Positions 18,620-25,798 of a DNA stretch of 64,000 nt are shown piece after piece; positions within the stretch are counted from its first letter, which is position 1, and each line of letters starts with the position of its first letter. Origin of the DNA: Yinghuangia sp045039925 (GTDB taxonomy: Bacteria; Actinomycetota; Actinomycetes; Streptomycetales; Streptomycetaceae); NCBI GenBank assembly GCA_045039925.1, contig CP108400.1, positions 5,766,001 through 5,830,000 of the forward strand, read 5' to 3'. The notes below the pieces were generated by a model that saw nothing but the letters and a program-made list of their open reading frames with translations, was not told the DNA's origin and did no database searches. Position numbers and translations under genes: made by a program.

Positions 18620-19873
18620 GTGAGAGCCCCCACCGACCGACCGCCCGCGGCGGCACCCGCCGACACCGCCGCCGTACGCCGCCACAACCTGGCGCTGGTG
18701 CTGCGGCACGTCGCGGCGTACGGGCCCTGCGCGCGCACCGAGCTGGCCGCGGCGACCGGCCTCGTGCACGCGTCGGTCACCGGGATCACGGCCGAGCTGA
18801 TCGAGCGAGGCCTGGTACGCGAGGTCGGTTCGGCGGCCACGGGCGGGCGGGGGCGGCCGCGGCGCCTGCTGCGCCTGGTCCCGGAGCGGGTGATGGCGAT
18901 CGCGGTGCAGGTCACCCTCGAACGCGTCGAGGTCATGGCCGGCGACCTCGCGGGAACGGTCGTGCACCGCGCGTCCGAGCCGCATCACGCACCGTACGGC
19001 GACCCTCGTCCGCTCGCCGCGGTGATCGCCCGGGAGATCGGGCGGGCGGCGGCGGTGGTGGACGCGCACGAAGGGGCGTACCTGGCACGGGCCGTCATCG
19101 CGATGGCCGGGCCGGTCACCGGCCCCGGGCACACGGTGGCCGCCGCGATCGACTTCGGATGGCACCGCACCGACCTGCGTGCGCTCGTCGAGGAGCATCT
19201 GCCGTCGCTCGCCTGCCCGGTCGACGTGGTCAACGACGCGAACGTCGCGGCGCTGGCCGAGTACCACGCGCGGATCGCGGCGACGCGGCCCGACGAACCG
19301 CCCTACACCGTCGCCTACATCAAGGCCGACACCGGAGTGGGCGGCGGGCTGCTGATCGACGGCCGCATCCACACCGGATCACGCGGCATGGCCGGCGAGA
19401 TCGGCCACGTCCCGCTCGCTCTCGACGGCCCCGAATGCCGGTGCGGCGCACGCGGGTGCCTGGCCCTGTACGTCGGTCCCGAACCGCTGACCGCCGCCGC
19501 GGGCCTCGCCGACCTCGCGGCGTCCGACGGCCTGCCCGCGGCACTCGCCGAACTCGACCGTCGCCTGCGTGCCGACGACCCCGTCGCCGTCGCCGTCCTC
19601 ACCCGGGCGGGCCGCACGCTCGGCGCGGCGGTTCTGGCCGTCTGGGGGCTCACCGACGCGGGCGAGGTGATCCTCGGCGGCTACCTCGCCACCTGGGGCC
19701 GATGGCTCCTCCCCGGTATTTCCGAGGCATTGGCCCACCGCAGCAAGGTTGCGGCGCACCTGGAACCCGCGATCGTGCTGGGCGTCCTGGGCGCGGACGC
19801 GACCTTGCAGGGCGCCCTGCGCATCAGCCGCGAAGCCACCCTCGACGACCCGACGACGGTCCCGATGCGCTAG
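18620..19873 (+). CDS. ROK-family transcriptional regulator
   Basis: 417-residue protein with an N-terminal winged helix (RTELAAATGLVHASVTGITAEL) and a C-terminal ROK sugar-kinase-like domain. The latter has DTGVGGGLLIDGRIHTGSRG, EIGHVPL and the zinc motif CRCGARGCLALY. NagC/XylR-type ROK repressors respond to sugars or sugar phosphates. It starts at GTG; CACAAT lies 7 nt upstream, so the transcript may be leaderless. It is divergent from the carboxylesterase, its probable target. Confidence 0.87.
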   Translation: MRAPTDRPPAAAPADTAAVRRHNLALVLRHVAAYGPCARTELAAATGLVHASVTGITAELIERGLVREVGSAATGGRGRPRRLLRLVPERVMAIAVQVTLERVEVMAGDLAGTVVHRASEPHHAPYGDPRPLAAVIAREIGRAAAVVDAHEGAYLARAVIAMAGPVTGPGHTVAAAIDFGWHRTDLRALVEEHLPSLACPVDVVNDANVAALAEYHARIAATRPDEPPYTVAYIKADTGVGGGLLIDGRIHTGSRGMAGEIGHVPLALDGPECRCGARGCLALYVGPEPLTAAAGLADLAASDGLPAALAELDRRLRADDPVAVAVLTRAGRTLGAAVLAVWGLTDAGEVILGGYLATWGRWLLPGISEALAHRSKVAAHLEPAIVLGVLGADATLQGALRISREATLDDPTTVPMR

Positions 19874-19895
19874 CGCGGGTCACTCGACGCGCGGG

Positions 19896-20459
19896 TCACT
19901 CGGCCCGCGTGGCCCACGGCGACTGCCACTCGTGTTCGAGGATCGAGTAGAGGACGGAGTCGCGCCATGCTCCGCGCACGTACACGTGGTCCCGGATCCG
20001 GCCGTCCTCGCTCATCCCCGCCTTGCGCAGCGTCCGGTCGGAAGCGGTGTTGAGCGGCGCCCGGGCGGCCCAGATGCGGTGCAGGCCGAGCTGGGTGAAG
20101 CCGAGGTCGCAGAGCAGGTGCACCACTTCGGTGCCGAGTCCCTTGCCCCACGTGTCGGTGCGCAGCGCGAAGCCGATGGTGGCCGCGAGTTGCGGCTCGG
20201 TGGCCAGGCGGGTGACTCCGACGATGTGGTCCGGGGCGTCGTGCGGGACGGCCGCGAGGACGTACTCGACCCGCGGTTCGGCGCGCGCCGAGTCGACGGC
20301 GCGTGCCACGACGCCGTCGACCTCGGCGGCGGTGCGGGGCTCGAAGCTGAGGTGCCGCGTCGCCTCGGGGTCCCCATATATCGCCAGTACCCCCGGAGCG
20401 TCGCCGTCGGTCAATTCGCGCAGCCGCAGGCGTGCTCCGTGGACACCGATCGCTTTCAT
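19896..20459 (-). CDS. GNAT acetyltransferase, RimJ/RimL-like
   Basis: 187-residue N-acetyltransferase. It opens with GARLRLRELTDGDAPGVLAIYGD, has the acetyl-CoA loop as TWGKGLGTEVVHLL, and ends with LHRIWAARAPLNTASDRTLRKAGM, the pattern of RimJ/RimL relatives that acetylate protein N-termini or small amines. The start is the ATG of MKAIGVHG. It is convergent with the ROK gene only 22 bp away. Substrate unknown. Confidence 0.85.
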   Translation of the reverse strand: MKAIGVHGARLRLRELTDGDAPGVLAIYGDPEATRHLSFEPRTAAEVDGVVARAVDSARAEPRVEYVLAAVPHDAPDHIVGVTRLATEPQLAATIGFALRTDTWGKGLGTEVVHLLCDLGFTQLGLHRIWAARAPLNTASDRTLRKAGMSEDGRIRDHVYVRGAWRDSVLYSILEHEWQSPWATRAE

Positions 20460-20564
20460 GCGGGCGAATCTACCCGCGTCAGCGACGGGCGTACCCTCGG
20501 GGCGGCAGCGCGCGTTACGCCCGCCTCCGCGGCGCGCGCCCTCGGTACCGCAGCCCTGGTGCGC

Positions 20565-22016
20565 TCAGCGCAGCAGCCCCGACGTGGGGGAGGCGCTGAA
20601 CACCTCGATCTCCTCGCGGGCCTCCTCCGCCGTACGGTCGGTCCGGAACCGCGAGTCGGACAGCGCACGATGCACGCGCCGGGCGCTCACCACGATGCCG
20701 AAGTTGCGCTGCTCGAAGGGCAGGTCGAGAACCGGCCGCACGGCCTCCACGGCACCGTCGAGTTCGCCCGCCCCGATACGGGACAGGGCGAGGTTGGTGT
20801 GCGCGCCGGCCTCGTCGCCGAACGCCCAGTCCTCGGGGGCGGCGTCCCGGTACGCGGCGACCGCCGCGGCCGCCTGCTCCTCCGCGCCGCGCGGGTCGTC
20901 GCCGAGATGGACGACGGTTTCCGCGACGTAGTAGAGCTGGCGCACGCGCGGGAACGTGAGTAGGCCGCCGTAGGCGTCGAGGTCGTCAGGCCGCAGCGCG
21001 TCGCGGGCGGCGTCCGCACGGGTCGCCGCCGCACGGGCCTTCGGGGCGTCACCGAGGATGGCGTACGCGCGCGCCTCCAGGCATGCGAGCCAAATCGCCG
21101 TGCTGCCACGGACGTTCTCCTCGGTCGTGGCGCCGAGCGCGGCATACCGCGCGGCCTCCTGGGGCCGCCCCGCCCAGTAGTTGATGAGGGACTGCATGCC
21201 GCGCACCCACGCGCGCAGGGACGGGTGGTCGGCATTCTCGGCGCAGACGTATGCCGTGCGCGCCTGCATCATCGCCGCGCGCGGATCGCCGACGTCGTGG
21301 CTGGCCTTCGCGAGCATGCCCGACGTCATGCCGGCGAGCAGGTACAGCTCCTTGGCCTGGGACGGGCGTACCCGGCCGTGTTCGAGGATCCGGAACGTCG
21401 TGTCCTGCAGATCCACCAGGTCGCCGAGCAGCGTGGGCAGCGGCAGCCTCGGGTACGCCTCGGCGAGGCGCCGTACCTCGTCCTGGAGTTGCGCCAGGGT
21501 CTCGGGTATTGCGGTGCTGCCTTCGGCCATGCTGCCGAATCGGAACGCGCGACGTGCGGCCATCTCGACCTGCCTCTCCCGCTCACCCATGCCGAGGTCG
21601 CCCCAGGCAACGGTTTCCAGTGTGGCGGCGAGCGGCCCGGCCCGAGGCGTCGGTTCGACCGGCCGCGGCGCCGCGAGGCGGTGCGCGGACAGTGTCATGG
21701 CGGTGCGGGGGGGTGCGGTGTACTCGGGCTCCGCAGGGGCGAGGAGTTCGTCGACCGGGCGGTCGAACAACTCCTCCAGGACACGGCATTGGTCAGGGTA
21801 CGGGCGGGTCTTCAGCTCGCCGCCGTACCAGCGCTCGAACTGGCGCTTGGACACCGTCAGTCCGCGGACCCGGCGATCACCCTCGCGGTCGGCGAGAGCC
21901 TCGGCGGCCCGCTCGTAGTGGTGCCGGAAGGTGTCGTAGACCTGCCAGTGGCGGCGGGTCACCAGGACCCGCAGCAGTGTCGGCGCCGTCGTCTGTCCCC
22001 TGGAACTCTCAGCCAT
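20565..22016 (-). CDS. HTH-TPR regulatory protein (actinomycete type)
   Basis: 483-residue protein with an N-terminal helix-turn-helix-like segment (RGLTVSKRQFERWYGGELKTRPYPDQCRVLEEL written as two parts: LTVSKRQFERWYGG and PYPDQCRVLEELFD) followed by about 350 residues of helical TPR-like repeats. Examples are MMQARTAYVCAENADHPSL and AAAVAAYRDAAPEDWAFGDE. Streptomycetes encode many such proteins, often beside small secreted or phosphotransferase-like partners. It is divergent from the degenerate phosphotransferase-like gene, sharing a 447-bp intergenic region. The signal sensed is unknown. Confidence 0.75.
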   Translation of the reverse strand: MAESSRGQTTAPTLLRVLVTRRHWQVYDTFRHHYERAAEALADREGDRRVRGLTVSKRQFERWYGGELKTRPYPDQCRVLEELFDRPVDELLAPAEPEYTAPPRTAMTLSAHRLAAPRPVEPTPRAGPLAATLETVAWGDLGMGERERQVEMAARRAFRFGSMAEGSTAIPETLAQLQDEVRRLAEAYPRLPLPTLLGDLVDLQDTTFRILEHGRVRPSQAKELYLLAGMTSGMLAKASHDVGDPRAAMMQARTAYVCAENADHPSLRAWVRGMQSLINYWAGRPQEAARYAALGATTEENVRGSTAIWLACLEARAYAILGDAPKARAAATRADAARDALRPDDLDAYGGLLTFPRVRQLYYVAETVVHLGDDPRGAEEQAAAAVAAYRDAAPEDWAFGDEAGAHTNLALSRIGAGELDGAVEAVRPVLDLPFEQRNFGIVVSARRVHRALSDSRFRTDRTAEEAREEIEVFSASPTSGLLR

Positions 22017-22463
22017 CGAACCCCCGCATGGGCGGTGCAGCTCGTCCAGTTTCGACGGTAGCCCCGGGAATCTCCACGACTATCCATCGAGCGAAGACGA
22101 CGGCGACACGGCGGCGCGCATGTCGGCCGTCACGACGACGGCACGCCGTTCAGACCGGCGTTGCGGCCCGGGACGGCGGTCGCCATGACGGTAAGACGAC
22201 GGTATCCGCGCGCGGCTCCCCGGGTGACGCTCGACATATGTGGTTGTGCGGACACGCCAATGACGCCGGGTCCGCACCGGGTGGGTGATTCCCTCGCCGG
22301 GTCGCCCGCCCGTCACAGGCTGCGCCGGGGAAGTCCTCGGCGGGGTCGGCGCACATCTGGAGGTTTTTTCCATGGAACCGAACAGGCCTGGTACGGAGAG
22401 TACTTTGCGGTCACCCGGGGGCGGCAAGAGCCCCTGGCCCGTCGACGGCGGCGTGCAGTCGGC
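22017..22463. other. Divergent intergenic region between HTH-TPR regulator and phosphotransferase-like gene
   Basis: About 450 bp. The right-hand gene's frame stays open through part of it, but codon bias and composition do not support coding before the ATG at 22464. It presumably contains both promoters; no strong operator palindrome was found. Confidence 0.5.
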
Positions 22464-23627
22464 ATGAGCCCTTCGACCCCGCAGAAGACCGCGCAGCCCC
22501 GGAAGCGCCCGAAACAGGCGCCCAAGGCCATCGGCACCACCCGCCAGGCAGACCCCGCCGACCTCGACAACCCGTCCCCCTCCCCCTCCCCTTCCGCTGA
22601 CTCCGCACGGTCCGCCGCCCCGGCAACGACGCCGGTGCCGCAGCCCGAGCCGCCGACCGGCACCCCTCGGCCGTCGGCACCACCGTCCGACCCGGCCGCG
22701 TCCGCCCGGCTCCTCGCCGCGCTGGACCACGCCGCCCGGCTCCTCGACCGCACCGCGTCGGGGCCGACCCTGCACGGGCGCCGCGGCCGCAGCGCGGGCC
22801 GGCGTACCGAACTCACGGGCGGCGGCGTACCCGCGTGGCTGCGCGTGCTCACCACACCGGTCGCCAAAGCCGCCGACCGGCGCTGGCAGGGCAACAGGAC
22901 AGCCGAGTTCGCGTTCGGCGACCTCTTCGGGGACCGGTTCGGCGACTTCGTCGACCGCCGGCCCAAGCTGCTGGACGTGCGCGACTGGACGGACGGCCCG
23001 AACGCGTACCGGGCCGAACTCCTCGAGTACGTCGAGGCGCCGCGGTGCTCGTGGAGCCCGGTGGCGGAGGCCGCGATCGACCTGCCCGACGCGTGGTGGG
23101 GCGACCTGAGGCGCACCCTGGGCATCGTCGCCCGGGCGCGTACCCAGCGCACCATCGTGCACCAGGACCGGATCGACGTCGTCGTCCCCGAGCAACTCGG
23201 GATCAAGGCACCGACGTTGCGTGCAATGGCCCCGGCCCACGGGTCGCTGCACTGGGCCAACCTCACGAAGGGCGCCCCCGACCTCGGTCCCGACCTCAGC
23301 GCCGAGGTCGGGACCGAGCCCGGGCCGGACCTGCTCGGCTGGGCGGCGTGGGGCCGCGCCCCGTTCGCGTACGACGCGGCGGTGCTGCACGCGCACAGCC
23401 TTCCGGTCCCGGAGTTGGCCGCGCGTGTGCGCAGCGCGTTCCCCGAGCTCGACACCGCCGACGGACGCGTGTCCGAGATCGTCGTGACCGCGGAGCTCCT
23501 CCACCGCATCGCGCGGGGGAAGCACCGCGGGCTCGACGTCCTGGCGCCGTACCTGCGGGCGCAGGCACAGCGCCTGTGCCCGGCCGTTGGCCGTATCCCG
23601 AAACCCAGGGGGGCCGTAGCCGCCTGA
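22464..23627 (+). CDS. Aminoglycoside-phosphotransferase-like protein lacking catalytic Asp
   Basis: 387-residue protein. The first 80 residues are Pro/Ser/Thr-rich and disordered. The remainder resembles the kinase-like phosphotransferase fold: the catalytic-loop region appears as HGSLHWANLT (about residues 259-268), where families such as APH have HGDLHPGNL, and the metal-loop region is LLGWAAWGRAPFAYDAAVL instead of the usual DW/DWE. Thus the catalytic Asp is Ser and the Mg-binding Asp is Gly. This suggests a pseudokinase or ligand-binding role. The ATG at 22464 was chosen because upstream in-frame sequence is Arg-rich and non-conserved. It is paired divergently with the HTH-TPR regulator. 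Confidence 0.6.
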   Translation: MSPSTPQKTAQPRKRPKQAPKAIGTTRQADPADLDNPSPSPSPSADSARSAAPATTPVPQPEPPTGTPRPSAPPSDPAASARLLAALDHAARLLDRTASGPTLHGRRGRSAGRRTELTGGGVPAWLRVLTTPVAKAADRRWQGNRTAEFAFGDLFGDRFGDFVDRRPKLLDVRDWTDGPNAYRAELLEYVEAPRCSWSPVAEAAIDLPDAWWGDLRRTLGIVARARTQRTIVHQDRIDVVVPEQLGIKAPTLRAMAPAHGSLHWANLTKGAPDLGPDLSAEVGTEPGPDLLGWAAWGRAPFAYDAAVLHAHSLPVPELAARVRSAFPELDTADGRVSEIVVTAELLHRIARGKHRGLDVLAPYLRAQAQRLCPAVGRIPKPRGAVAA

Positions 23628-23750
23628 AAATGAGTCAGGCCCGACATGTGGCCGCCCCTACACTCCGACGAGACGTTGTGTGACGTCCGCCGGTGGTGTG
23701 GGGGCGCTGCACGGCCGCGTCGCACCCACACCTGAGGGAGCCGCGCGGTC

Positions 23751-24128
23751 ATGCCCGACACACTCGAACTCATCCACGGCACATCGGTTCTGGTGTGCGC
23801 GCCGGACGGTGGCGTCGTGAGCGGCGAGCACGACGCCACCGACCTGATCGGCGACGCGTTCGGCCACGGCGCCACGTGGGTGGCCGTGCCCGCGGAGCGG
23901 TTCGACGACAGCTTCTTCGACCTGAGCACCAGGGTCGCGGGGCACATCGTCCAGAAGTTCGCGAACTACCGCATCGGACTGGCCGTCCTGGGTGACGTCA
24001 CCCCCAGGACGGCCGCAAGCAAGGCGTTCCGCGACTTCGTCCACGAGGCCGACCAGGGCCGCCAACTGTGGTTCGTGCCCGACCTCGCCGCGCTCCGGGC
24101 CCGCCTGGCGCCGCCTGCCACCGACTGA
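23751..24128 (+). CDS. DUF4180-domain protein
   Basis: 125-residue protein matching the DUF4180 pattern: an N-terminal beta strand region VLVCAPDGGVV, DLIGDAFGHGATWVAVPAER, then FANYRIGLAVLGD, and the conserved ASKAFRDFVHEADQG. Function is unknown in all members known to me. The ATG is the natural start. No operon partner is obvious. Confidence 0.8.
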   Translation: MPDTLELIHGTSVLVCAPDGGVVSGEHDATDLIGDAFGHGATWVAVPAERFDDSFFDLSTRVAGHIVQKFANYRIGLAVLGDVTPRTAASKAFRDFVHEADQGRQLWFVPDLAALRARLAPPATD

Positions 24129-24167
24129 GCGGGACGCGGCGTACCCGCGTGCGATCGGGCGGGGCGC

Positions 24168-24173
24168 TACCGT
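24168..24173 (+). promoter_or_regulatory. -10 box for leaderless small gene
   Basis: TACCGT ends 7 nt before the ATG of the 82-residue gene, with no Shine-Dalgarno between. This is the usual spacing of a leaderless actinomycete mRNA. Confidence 0.45.
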
Positions 24174-24180
24174 GGCCGGT

Positions 24181-24429
24181 ATGGATGAGACGGCTGCCCT
24201 CGACCTGGCCACCGCCCGCTTCCGCGACACCGAGGCGGCGTACGAAGCCGCCAGGCGCGACGCCGTCGCGGCGGCGGTCGAGGCGCTCCGCGCCGGGATC
24301 CGCCCGGTCGACGTCGCGGCGCACTCGCCCTTCAACGTCGCGTACGTCCGCAAGCTCGCCCGCGAGAACGGCATCCGTCCCGCCGCCCGGCGCGCGAGCC
24401 GCCCGGTCCCGCCGGACGAATCCGCCTGA
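24181..24429 (+). CDS. Small HTH-like protein, 82 residues
   Basis: Short helical protein. Residues 10-40 form a charged helix (FRDTEAAYEAARRDAVAAAV), followed by a probable helix-turn-helix IRPVDVAAHSPFNVAYVRKLARENG. Similar small proteins are common in streptomycete chromosomes and have no defined function. It is the last intact host gene before a stretch of decayed transporter sequence. Confidence 0.65.
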   Translation: MDETAALDLATARFRDTEAAYEAARRDAVAAAVEALRAGIRPVDVAAHSPFNVAYVRKLARENGIRPAARRASRPVPPDESA

Positions 24430-25195
24430 CGGCGGCACTTCGTCTCGGACCTAGGCCAACTCACTTGTCGGACAAGCCTGCTGACGCGCAAGGAACTCGC
24501 GGACGCGAAGGCCGAGTTGGCTGAAGCCGAGCTGCGCGACGGGGTGATGCTCCCCATCGGGGAGGCGTTGCTCGTGCCGCAACTCCCGGTGCAGGTGGTC
24601 GCCGTGGGCGGGCGCGTCGGGCTTCCGGTCAGCGGTCCGGTGCTCACCCTGGCCGCCGGCGAACCGCGGTTGACCGGGCGCCTCAACCCGGTGGACCGGC
24701 CGTTGGTCGAACCGGGCACCCGCGTGGAGATCCGGGACGACGCCTCCGGCAAGGTCGCCGCGGGGACGGTCACCGGGCTCGGGAACCCCACGGACGTCCG
24801 GGAGTCCGGGGACACCGTCGTGCTCGGCGGAGACGGCAAGGCCGCCGCGCCTTCCGCCGATTCGCCGCAGTCGCAACAGTCACAACAGTCAGAGCAGTCG
24901 CCGCAGGCGCAGGACCAGCGGGGTGCCCAACCGGAGAAACCGCTGCCCGCGGACCTGGCCGGTCGCGACGTGACCATCGTGGGTCTCGGCCGCGACCGAA
25001 GGCCCCGTGCTCTGCGTCCCGCTCGCGGCGATCAGCACGGGTGCCGACACCCGGCCCGTGGTCACCGTGCTGGCCGCGGACGGCCGGCGGGACCGGGTGC
25101 CGGTGACCGCCGGTGCGTCGGCGGACGGCTTCGTCGAGGTGCGCGCGGATCCGGGACGTCTGGCCGTCGGCATGCGGGTCGTGGTCGGACGGTGA
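24430..25195 (+). pseudogene. Remnant of MacA-like efflux adaptor (truncated, frameshifted)
   Basis: Reading frame is open from 24430 but lacks a start and the N-terminal signal and peptidoglycan-binding part. From about 24481 the sequence matches the coiled-coil/beta-barrel section of actinobacterial HlyD/MacA-type adaptors (KELADAKAELAEAELRDGVM, LPVQVVAVGGRVGLPVSG). A Gln/Ser repeat stretch lies at 24858-24900. Near 24985 the homology jumps to the +1 frame and continues as GPVLCVPLAAISTGADTRPV to VGMRVVVGR and a stop. One frameshift plus N-terminal loss make this a pseudogene. Confidence 0.7.
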
Positions 25196-25196
25196 G

Positions 25197-25627
25197 TCCC
25201 CGCCACCGGATCCGCGGAGCCTGCGGCAGGCGGTGGACGGCTCGTTGCGGTCCCTCTTCCTCCTGCTGGCCGCGGTGTGCCTGGTCATCGGCGCGGTCGG
25301 GATCGCCAACACGACACTGGTCGCCGTACTCGAACGCACCGGCGAGATCGGGCTCCGGCGGTCCCTGGGCGCCCGGCCCGCGCACATCGCCGGACAGTTC
25401 CTCAGCGAGTCCACGGTCCTGGGCACGATGGGCGGACTGGTGGGCACCGGGCTGGGCGTGCTGACCGTGCTCGCGGTCACCGTGGCCCGCTACTGGACCG
25501 CGGTGACCGAACCGTGGACGGTGGTTGCGGCGCCCTTCGCGGGCAGCCTCGTCGGCCTGCTGGCCGGCCCTACCCGGCCCTGCGCGCCGCCCGCGTGGAA
25601 CCCCTCGACGCCCTGCGCTGCGGCTGA
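25197..25627 (+). pseudogene. Remnant of MacB/FtsX-type ABC permease C-terminus
   Basis: Begins mid-protein (DPRSLRQAVDGSLRSLF) and carries the C-terminal FtsX domain with three hydrophobic helices, including GAVGIANTTLVAVLERTGEI and GLRRSLGARPAHIAGQFLSE. Near 25575 a frameshift moves the conserved end PALRAARVEPLDALR into the neighbouring frame. The ATPase and the permease N-terminus are missing. Together with the preceding adaptor remnant this is a collapsed MacAB-type export operon next to the prophage. Confidence 0.7.
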
Positions 25628-25708
25628 CCCGCACCCCCGCCGCAACCCGGCGGCGCCCCGTACCGCCTCGGACGCCGCCACCCGGTCGGCGCGGCGGTGA
25701 GGACAGGA

Positions 25709-25744
25709 AAAACCCCAGGTCAGACCTCGTCTGCCTGGGGTTTT
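25709..25744. terminator. Bidirectional terminator beside the tRNA remnant
   Basis: Stem AAAACCCCAGG / CCTGGGGTTTT with an extra CAGA/TCTG pairing and a CCTCG loop. T-tracts follow on both strands. It lies just past the 3' end of the tRNA-Thr fragment and probably served that tRNA. Confidence 0.75.
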
Positions 25745-25749
25745 CGGGG

Positions 25750-25791
25750 AGCCCCGAGTCGGGTTCGAACCGACGACTTCCGCTTTACAAG
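25750..25791 (-). tRNA. 3' half of tRNA-Thr(UGU), split remnant
   Basis: On the minus strand the anticodon loop CTTGTAA (anticodon TGT), the 3' anticodon stem AGCGG, a perfect T-arm (GTCGG-TTCGAAC-CCGAC, loop sharing one base) and the acceptor strand TCGGGGC with discriminator T are present. The 5' side is not a matching tRNA: the anticodon stem has one mismatch (CCGAT), six surplus bases follow, and no GCCCCGA acceptor strand is found nearby. It is therefore not an intact gene. It lies 20 bp outside the left att core. Confidence 0.6.
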
Positions 25792-25798
25792 ATCGGAT

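Noticed and set aside
22161..22463. N-terminal extension of the phosphotransferase-like gene
   Set aside because: In-frame but Arg/Pro-rich with poor GC3 and no motif; the ATG at 22464 is better.
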